Made by a program: the position numbers and the translations under genes. From contig JAFRKN010000017.1 in NCBI GenBank assembly GCA_017431725.1, forward strand, positions 1 to 64,000: a stretch of DNA of 64,000 nt, given 5' to 3'. Position 1 is the stretch's first letter, and each line of letters begins with the position of its first letter. The notes below the pieces were generated by a model. The model made no database searches. It was given only the letters and a program-made list of their open reading frames with translations, and was not told where the DNA came from. Below, piece after piece: positions 8,621 to 15,287 of the stretch. Source of the DNA: Candidatus Saccharimonadota bacterium. GTDB lineage: Bacteria; Patescibacteriota; Saccharimonadia; Saccharimonadales; Saccharimonadaceae.

Positions 8621-8696
8621 TGGAGCCTCGAACCGGGCTTGAACCGGTGACCTCATCCTTACCATGGATGCGCTCTACCAACTGAGCTATCGAGGC
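8621..8696 (-). tRNA. tRNA-Thr (GGT)
   Basis: A complete cloverleaf on the minus strand. The acceptor GCCTCGA pairs with TCGAGGC, the D arm is GCTCAGTTGGTAGAGC, and the anticodon stem CATCC/GGATG holds loop ATGGTAA with anticodon GGT. The T arm is CCGGTTCAAGCCCGG. CCA is encoded. Confidence 0.95.
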
Positions 8697-8726
8697 AACA
8701 AAACTATTTTATCATATTAATTACTT

Positions 8727-9926
8727 CTAGTGCAAGTGAATATAATAGAATAGACCAACACTACTCGCAGGAATCGTCCGTGCCGTAAATCGTCCATCCA
8801 CGTTCCAGTTATAATCAGTCACATCAATTGAACCATCTGCATTTACATTTTCCACCCAGAAAACATGTCCATATTCACCATAAGAAGTCCAGCCAAAAGA
8901 GTCTACCGTCGGATTTTTATCAGCCACGTAGCCAGCCCTCTCGGCTTTCCATTTCCAATCATATGCATTTCCGTACGCCAAATAGATCCCAAATCTTTCA
9001 TATGCTTTCCATCCTACATAGCTCACACATTCACAAATCAATCCACCAATTTTTATACCATTAACCTCAGTTGTATACCTATCCCAATCACGCGGACACG
9101 CATAGCCAAAATTTCCACCAGTTTTTTCAAGCCCAAGATCATAAATATAACTACTGTATGTATCTATTCCATCATAAGCTATCCCATTTAATTCGGGATG
9201 AGCATCCCGATAAGCTTTTTCAGCTACTCGTTGCGCCTCACGCGCTGCCAAAACTAAAGCTTCATAAGCCTTTGCATCATTCTCATATTTTTCCACCAAA
9301 GCCTGTTGTTCGGCTCTTTTTGATTCCAAATCTTTTTTAGCCTGTTGCTGTTCCGCCAAAAGTTCTTCCACTTTAGCCTTATCTTCCTCTAGTTTTTGCT
9401 TTGCTTCCCTAATATTTATTGCTACTGCACTAATTTGTTGTTTTGCCACCTCGCCACGCGTAGCTTTTTCGGCCAAATCCGAAATTGATCTCGATCCCGC
9501 CAAAATCTCAATCGGCTCTACATCACTTTCAAAATGCATATTAATCAAAAGTTCAGCTAAAGCCTCCTGCTCCGAATCTAATTTCTGTTTAGTCTCATAA
9601 ATTTGTTGTCTCAAATCTTCTACCTGCGCTTCCGTATCAGCAATCTCACGTTTCACTGCCGCAATATCTATATTAAGATCTGCCACTTTAGCTTGATAAA
9701 AATTAGCATTCGAATTAGCTGTTAAAGCCGCCTTATTCGCAGCTTTTTCTTCGTTCACAGCCGCCATACAATCAGCTGATTTTTTACAAGCCGTAGAAAT
9801 ACTTTTTACCTCTCCCTTTACACTACCTACTCCTATCACACTAATCATCAAAAATGCCAAAAACCCAGACAAAATTCTTCGTCCTCTTCGCTTCATTTCT
9901 TCTAGTTTCGACATTCGAATTTTCAC
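8727..9926 (-). CDS. Secreted coiled-coil CHAP peptidoglycan hydrolase (PcsB-like)
   Basis: 399 residues: a basic N-terminus and signal peptide (to about 40), a long coiled coil (about 60-245, rich in Glu/Lys/Ala heptads), then a CHAP domain (about 275-399) with the expected Cys in GLICECVSYVGWKA and His in GHVFWVEN. CHAP enzymes cut peptide bonds in peptidoglycan. A GTG at 9926 is chosen because GGAGG lies 11 nt upstream; a start at 9944 would contain that site. It directly follows ftsE-ftsX, the arrangement expected for a hydrolase switched on by FtsEX at the division septum, as with PcsB in streptococci. Confidence 0.9.
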   Translation of the reverse strand: MKIRMSKLEEMKRRGRRILSGFLAFLMISVIGVGSVKGEVKSISTACKKSADCMAAVNEEKAANKAALTANSNANFYQAKVADLNIDIAAVKREIADTEAQVEDLRQQIYETKQKLDSEQEALAELLINMHFESDVEPIEILAGSRSISDLAEKATRGEVAKQQISAVAINIREAKQKLEEDKAKVEELLAEQQQAKKDLESKRAEQQALVEKYENDAKAYEALVLAAREAQRVAEKAYRDAHPELNGIAYDGIDTYSSYIYDLGLEKTGGNFGYACPRDWDRYTTEVNGIKIGGLICECVSYVGWKAYERFGIYLAYGNAYDWKWKAERAGYVADKNPTVDSFGWTSYGEYGHVFWVENVNADGSIDVTDYNWNVDGRFTARTIPASSVGLFYYIHLH

Positions 9927-9981
9927 AAAATCAGTATCCTCCACCTATAGACTAACATAAAAATACCAGAAAATCAATAGC

Positions 9982-11019
9982 TTAAGCTTTATTCAAATAT
10001 TTCGAAACTGCTAATCTGGCCGAAATTCTACCTATAATAATCCCAGCTAAAATAAACAAAAGATAGACTAAAATCAACTGATTTGACTCTAGAATTGCGT
10101 TGATTGAATCCACATTTATACCATATCCTTCTAATTTTGGCGACAAAAATCTAAAACCAAAATAGGAAGTAGTCGCTGCAACCAGACCAGCAATAATACC
10201 ACAAATTTCCGCCTCGACCAAAAACGGGCCTCTAATAAAACTCTTATCTGCTCCCACTAATTTCATCATATAAATTTCCTCTCGCCGTGAAAAAATCGCC
10301 ATTCTAATTGTACTAAAAATAATCAAAATTGAAATCACCAAAAACACTGCCGCCAAAATAATTCCACCCGTCCGCGCGATTCTAGCCCAAGAAGTAATTG
10401 TGGCAATTTGTGCCCGGTTTACATCGTAAGTAGGAGCCTTATCCTTATCGGTGTATTTTTTAAATAATTCATTCGTATCTACCAATTCACGAATGCTATT
10501 TAAATTATCTACATTATGAACTTTTATTCTCATCGTTGATTGCATCTTACTAATCATCAATTTTTCCATTTCTTCATCTAATACATTAATAATGTCCTCG
10601 CTTTCTGCATTATCCGCCAAAAATTTTTCGTATTCTACCTCCGAAGTAGAAGTATCCACGCTTTTAGTATTTGGATCTTTCTTTATTTCCGTTGTCAATT
10701 CTGCTAAAGTCTCTTCCGAAGTACCCGGCTTAAAATAAATCGTTATGTCGATTTTGTCTTTCATCATTTCAGCCGTGTTTGTCAAAATCACACTAGCTAC
10801 CACTGTCACAAAAAGAATAATCAAAGTAATTGCCATTACAATAGTTGCTGCACTCGACAACCAAATATTTCTAGAAAAACCACTGGTTCCATATTTTAAA
10901 ATTCTGGCTTTTTCCCTCACAATATGGCGCTTCCGCGTCCTCTGCATCGTTCTTAAACCTTTTTTCGAAATATTTTTCAAATTTTCCTTTTTCTCTTTTA
11001 AATTTTTTTTCTCACTCAT
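9982..11019 (-). CDS. ftsX: Cell-division ABC transporter permease FtsX
   Basis: 345 residues: a basic cytoplasmic N-terminus (1-50), TM1 (about 53-80), an extracytoplasmic loop (about 85-215), then three more helices with the MacB/FtsX core (STIRMAIFSRREEIYMMKLVGAD). FtsX with FtsE passes ATP-driven conformational change to a periplasmic or outer-face hydrolase. Its start overlaps the ftsE stop by 4 nt, so translation is coupled. The N-terminal tail is longer and more Lys/Arg-rich than in many FtsX proteins. Confidence 0.93.
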   Translation of the reverse strand: MSEKKNLKEKKENLKNISKKGLRTMQRTRKRHIVREKARILKYGTSGFSRNIWLSSAATIVMAITLIILFVTVVASVILTNTAEMMKDKIDITIYFKPGTSEETLAELTTEIKKDPNTKSVDTSTSEVEYEKFLADNAESEDIINVLDEEMEKLMISKMQSTMRIKVHNVDNLNSIRELVDTNELFKKYTDKDKAPTYDVNRAQIATITSWARIARTGGIILAAVFLVISILIIFSTIRMAIFSRREEIYMMKLVGADKSFIRGPFLVEAEICGIIAGLVAATTSYFGFRFLSPKLEGYGINVDSINAILESNQLILVYLLFILAGIIIGRISARLAVSKYLNKA

Positions 11020-11786
11020 TGAATCACCTTCTTTCTTGGCTTAAGCGCGTGACCAGGCGTTCGCACTGCCCTCGAAGGAATTTTTGGCGCAGGCGTTTCA
11101 TCTAATTTATAAATTCCATGATTTTTCTGATCATTGACGATTTTCCCGTCTTTTAAGGTAATCACTCTTTTTTGTAAACTATTTACAACATTTTCATTAT
11201 GTGTTGTTACCAAAATCGTTGTTCCAAAATCATTGATTTTCTTTAATAATCCAATGATTTCTTCTGTCGTCAACTTATCTAAATTAGCCGTTGGCTCATC
11301 TGCAATTAAAATCTTCGGCTGTCTTGCCACTGACCTCGCTATAGAAACCCGCTGTTGTTGACCACCAGACAATTGATCCGGAAACTTCTTTGCCTGGTCT
11401 AGCAAATCTACCAATTCCAAAACTTTCGGCACCGTTTTACGAATCTCTTTCCCACTCATTCCCGCAATTTCTAATGCGAATGCCACATTTTCATAAACCG
11501 TCCTTCTCGGCAACAATTTGAAATCTTGAAAAACCACACCAAGCCGTCTCCGATAACCCGGAATATGACGCTTTTTTACATAATCTAAATCAATGCCACC
11601 AATAATAATTTTTCCCGAGTCTGGATTTTCCTCTTTCGTAATCATCTTCATTAAAGTAGATTTACCCGCTCCAGATTTTCCTACCAAAAAAGCAAACTCA
11701 TTCGGCTCAATATGTAGCGAAACCGCATCAAGCGCCGGAGCCGAATCGCCTGGATATTTTTTCGTCACGCTATCAAGCAATATCAT
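11016..11786 (-). CDS. ftsE: Cell-division ATP-binding protein FtsE
   Basis: 256 residues. Walker A GKSGAGKST is at 36-44, the Q-loop in VVFQDF, the ABC signature LSGGQQQR at 139-146, Walker B ILIADEP at 159-165, and the H-loop in TTHNE. FtsE forms the ATPase half of FtsEX, which controls septal peptidoglycan hydrolysis. A 30-residue Pro/Lys/Arg-rich tail after the ABC fold exceeds the usual length of about 225 residues. It lies 29 nt after pheT on the same strand; a TATAAT 3 nt before the ATG is too close to serve it as a promoter, so it is probably read through from pheST. Confidence 0.95.
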   Translation of the reverse strand: MILLDSVTKKYPGDSAPALDAVSLHIEPNEFAFLVGKSGAGKSTLMKMITKEENPDSGKIIIGGIDLDYVKKRHIPGYRRRLGVVFQDFKLLPRRTVYENVAFALEIAGMSGKEIRKTVPKVLELVDLLDQAKKFPDQLSGGQQQRVSIARSVARQPKILIADEPTANLDKLTTEEIIGLLKKINDFGTTILVTTHNENVVNSLQKRVITLKDGKIVNDQKNHGIYKLDETPAPKIPSRAVRTPGHALKPRKKVIQ

Positions 11787-11815
11787 ACCATTATACTAAC
11801 ATAACCGTTAATATT

Positions 11816-14263
11816 TTACAAATTTTCCAATTCTTCCATTATCCTCGAATCAAAATTTTCAAATTTTAAGTGTAATGAAATATGCTTTTCCTTAGAACCT
11901 TCTGGCTGATAAATCATTAATGGACTAATTTCTGCCTTAAAATTTTTCTCAACCAATTTTTTCTCTATTTTATTTATAACATCAGCATAAGACATTGTCG
12001 TAATTACTGTCAAATCTCTCGCCTCTTTCTTACCTAAATTAATCTTTAGATGCTCAAACTTATTTTTAAACAATAATTCAAGATCAATCTCAAACCCAGC
12101 TAGATAATTTCCTAATTTAAATTCCTGTTTTACCGAATTTTTAAACTCTCCCACTACTCCCAAATATTCACCATCTAAAGTTACAATTTCCGCCGACCTT
12201 TTCGATTCAAACGGTTGAGTTTCAGGAACTTTCGATTTTAACGGTCGATATTCAACTTTTAAACCAAACCATTTTAATAATGCATCTACATATTTTTTCG
12301 CCGCATAATATGCTGTATTAGAATTTTTTCTTTCCGCGATCAAAAAACCTAATTTTAACTTTTCTCTTGGCACATTTTCCGCATCAAATCCCCATTCTTT
12401 TTGATAAACTTTATTCATTTCAAAAATTGCAAACTTATCAATCGGAATCTTTTGATTCAAATATACCTTTTCTAATAAATTTGGCATTAAACTCTGTCGG
12501 ATAAATTGTAATTCAGGGCTAATCGAATTAACAATCTTATAAGAATTTTTTTCGTCTTGGCCGACTTTCTTTAATAATTTATTCGAAATAAAACTATAAG
12601 TCAAAACTTCATTTGCTCCAAACTTAGACAACAAATCTCGAATTTGGTTTTTTAGTTCAAACATTCCGTTTTTCTCGGCCGTCGCATGTAGCGGCAAAGT
12701 TGGCATAATATTATCATAACCAAGTAATCTCCCGACTTCCTCAATAATATCTTCCTTAATATGGATATCTGTTCGCCACATCGGCGCCCTAATTATCAAA
12801 TCATCTTTCTTTTTTTCAATTTTAAAACCCACGTTTTCTAGCGTTTTTCTTACCAATTTTTCATCATAATTGGTGCCAAGCAATTTATTAATATCTTCAA
12901 CCGAAATTAATATATAAACTTCTTTTTCTGGCTTTGGATATTCATCAGCTATTGTTTCTACTTCAAACCCATCTTTCAACATTTCCGCACACATCTTAGC
13001 CACCGCCAAAGTTTGATTAGCCGGTTGACCTTTTGTGAATCTTGTAATTGCTTCCGAAAAAATCCCGTGCGCCATTTGAGTTTTGCGTAAATTATATAAG
13101 CTAAACGTCGCTGACTCCAAAATAATATTTTTTGTATTTTCATCAATCATTGTCGACTTTCCGCCCATCGCTCCCGCGAGCGCCACTGGTATATCGTTAC
13201 TCGTAATAACAATATCATTTTCATTTAATTCAATTTCTTCATCATCCAACAAAACTAGTTTTTCGCCTTTTTTTGCCAACCGTACCGTAATTTTTGGCTC
13301 CTCAGATTTTCCAACCGTTACAAATTTATCATAATCAAACGCATGTAAAGGTTGTCCCGTTAGAAGCATCAAATAATTCGTTGCATCCACAATCGGATTA
13401 ATCGGTTTCATCCCCGACTTCGCAAGTACCGTATCTTCCCAAGTCAAATATTTTTTCTTCATCTCCCCATGTTTTTTCAAAACAATCGCAGTATATCTCA
13501 AGCAAATGTCAGGATCGTCGATTTTTACAACGAGAGTTTTGTCGGACATAAAATTTCGATGAATAATTTGATTCTTGATTCTCGAAACCGTGTCCCGCGA
13601 AGATTGCTGCCCGAGCGAAATAAACGAACCACGCAAAGACGAAAGCGAGTGAACAAGGTCAAGAGAATTAAAATCAAATTGCTCTCCTAAAATTCCTGCT
13701 ACTTCTCTTGCAAATCCAATTATCCCAAAACAATCTGGTCGATGCGTCAACGATTTATTTTCAATTTCCAAAATCAAATCTTTTAATTCGAAAACATCCG
13801 CCAATAAATCTCCTGGCTTAGCTATTTCTGGATTAATCTCCACAATCCCCGAATGATCATCTCCAAAATCTAGCTCATCTGCTCCCGCAAGCATTCCATT
13901 TGAATCGTATTTTCCCAGCATTTTCCGTTTTCCAATCACAAACGGTGCATCTTCATGAACCGATGCCGGCACAATTGCACCCGGTTTAATCCAAGCCGCC
14001 AACATCCCTTCTCTAACATTATCCGCCCCACAAACTACTTGTGTTAGTTCGCTCGAACCATAATCAATCTGGCACAAAGTCAAATGCGTTTCTGGAATTT
14101 TTTCCGCCTGCTCAACCCGTACTATATATATATTGTCATATTTATGTGTCTCATCAATCACCCCCTCAACTTCAACCAACCTTGCCCCAATCAATCGAAT
14201 CAATTCTTCATCAGAAATTTTAACATCAACATATTTTTTTAGCCAATTCAATGAAATTCGCAT
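11816..14263 (-). CDS. pheT: Phenylalanyl-tRNA synthetase beta subunit
   Basis: 815 residues, normal full length. The N-terminal MRISLNWLKKYVD, an EMAPII-like tRNA-binding domain (about 40-150; VVCGADNVREGM), B3/B4 editing domain, B5 domain, catalytic-like core and C-terminal FDX-ACB anticodon-binding domain (about 725-815) are all recognisable. With PheS it forms the alpha2-beta2 enzyme that charges tRNA-Phe. Its start overlaps the pheS stop by 1 nt. A short stretch at about residues 203-235 (LRGSFISLGQQSSRDTVSR), coded around 13,560-13,660, is richer in GC and CGA/TCG words than its surroundings and looks like an in-frame insertion. Confidence 0.96.
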   Translation of the reverse strand: MRISLNWLKKYVDVKISDEELIRLIGARLVEVEGVIDETHKYDNIYIVRVEQAEKIPETHLTLCQIDYGSSELTQVVCGADNVREGMLAAWIKPGAIVPASVHEDAPFVIGKRKMLGKYDSNGMLAGADELDFGDDHSGIVEINPEIAKPGDLLADVFELKDLILEIENKSLTHRPDCFGIIGFAREVAGILGEQFDFNSLDLVHSLSSLRGSFISLGQQSSRDTVSRIKNQIIHRNFMSDKTLVVKIDDPDICLRYTAIVLKKHGEMKKKYLTWEDTVLAKSGMKPINPIVDATNYLMLLTGQPLHAFDYDKFVTVGKSEEPKITVRLAKKGEKLVLLDDEEIELNENDIVITSNDIPVALAGAMGGKSTMIDENTKNIILESATFSLYNLRKTQMAHGIFSEAITRFTKGQPANQTLAVAKMCAEMLKDGFEVETIADEYPKPEKEVYILISVEDINKLLGTNYDEKLVRKTLENVGFKIEKKKDDLIIRAPMWRTDIHIKEDIIEEVGRLLGYDNIMPTLPLHATAEKNGMFELKNQIRDLLSKFGANEVLTYSFISNKLLKKVGQDEKNSYKIVNSISPELQFIRQSLMPNLLEKVYLNQKIPIDKFAIFEMNKVYQKEWGFDAENVPREKLKLGFLIAERKNSNTAYYAAKKYVDALLKWFGLKVEYRPLKSKVPETQPFESKRSAEIVTLDGEYLGVVGEFKNSVKQEFKLGNYLAGFEIDLELLFKNKFEHLKINLGKKEARDLTVITTMSYADVINKIEKKLVEKNFKAEISPLMIYQPEGSKEKHISLHLKFENFDSRIMEELENL

Positions 14264-15222
14264 TATTTAAACTCCCTCAAAAAATTTAAATTTCCCGATT
14301 CAAAATATCTTACATCATTTAAACCATACCGAAGCATCACTAGTCTATCAATCCCACCACCCCAAGCAAAGCCATGATATTTAGTCGGATCAATCCCCGC
14401 CATCTTGAGAACGTTCGGATGAATCATCCCGCAACCCAACATTTCCAAATAATCACCTTTCTTTCCACCCAACGTTTTCGGTTTTTCAATCATAAATTCC
14501 AAACTCGGCTCCGTAAACGGGAAATAACCAGGCTGCGTTCGGATATTCAATTTTTGTTCATAATATTTTTCGAAGAATTCTCTCAAAATTCCCAACATAT
14601 CGCCCATCGAACAAGTTTCCGAAACATAAACCCCCTCACATTGGTAAAAAGTATGCTCGTGCGTCGCATCTACGTCTTCGTTTCGAAACACCCGACCCGG
14701 TACCACCACCGCAATCGCCTTCCCCTCATCTAAGCGCGCTTTATACATTTTTAGCACTCGATGCTGCATCGTTGAAGTATGTGCCGGCGGGATAAAACCT
14801 TCTTCCGTCCTAAAAGTATCATACCCATCTCGCGCCGGATGTTCCTTCGCGAAATTTAAACTATCAAACATGTGAAACTCATCATCCAATTGTTTTGACT
14901 CCACCACATCAAAACCCATCATTTGATAAATCTGAACTACTCGGTCTAGTTCCGTCATCAAAGGATGTTTCGACCCCATCGTTGTAGTATAAAATTCCGG
15001 CAACGGTTCATTCACACCCGAAAAAGCCGTCACATCTATTGGCTCAACCTCCACATCTAAAACCGCCTTTTCCGCTTCGCCAATCTTTGCCAAAATTTCA
15101 ATCTTCCTAGTATTCAACTTCTGCCCAAATTCTACTCGCTTCTCCAAAGGAATATCTTTAATCTTAGCATACTCCGCATTTAATTTTTTTAATTCTAATT
15201 TTAATTTTTCTAACTCTTGCAT
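14263..15222 (-). CDS. pheS: Phenylalanyl-tRNA synthetase alpha subunit
   Basis: 319 residues, slightly short. The N-terminal coiled-coil arm (about 1-50) is followed by the class II core: HPLMTELDRVVQIYQMMGF (motif 1), FRTEEGFIPPAHTSTMQHRV and PGRVFRNEDVDATHEHTFYQCEG (motif 2), and GFAWGGGIDRLVMLRYG (motif 3). It makes Phe-tRNA together with PheT. The promoter TTGGCA-17 nt-TATAAT is clear on the minus strand, and TATAAT ends 9 nt before the ATG, so the message is probably leaderless. Confidence 0.96.
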   Translation of the reverse strand: MQELEKLKLELKKLNAEYAKIKDIPLEKRVEFGQKLNTRKIEILAKIGEAEKAVLDVEVEPIDVTAFSGVNEPLPEFYTTTMGSKHPLMTELDRVVQIYQMMGFDVVESKQLDDEFHMFDSLNFAKEHPARDGYDTFRTEEGFIPPAHTSTMQHRVLKMYKARLDEGKAIAVVVPGRVFRNEDVDATHEHTFYQCEGVYVSETCSMGDMLGILREFFEKYYEQKLNIRTQPGYFPFTEPSLEFMIEKPKTLGGKKGDYLEMLGCGMIHPNVLKMAGIDPTKYHGFAWGGGIDRLVMLRYGLNDVRYFESGNLNFLREFK

Positions 15223-15231
15223 ACAAGATAT

Positions 15232-15273
15232 ATTATACTCCTACTTGACTATTTTGCCAAAGTATGCTATAAT
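15232..15273. promoter_or_regulatory. Interlocked opposite-strand promoters upstream of pheS
   Basis: On the minus strand, -35 TTGGCA (15255-15260), a 17-nt spacer and -10 TATAAT (15232-15237) serve pheS. On the plus strand, -35 TTGACT (15245-15250), a 17-nt spacer and -10 TATAAT (15268-15273) form an even better promoter that faces the 3' end of the gene at 15288-18278. The two promoters overlap by about 30 bp and could not both be occupied at once. Confidence 0.65.
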
Positions 15274-15287
15274 GGAAAGACTGCTTT

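Noticed and set aside
9027-9340. Plus-strand His/Pro-rich open frames in the CHAP gene
   Set aside because: They are complementary to Gly, Val and Trp codons of the CHAP domain and have no start signals.
11787-11815. TATAAT before ftsE as its own promoter
   Set aside because: It ends 3 nt before the ATG, so transcription would start inside the coding region, and no -35 box fits. Read-through from pheT is simpler.
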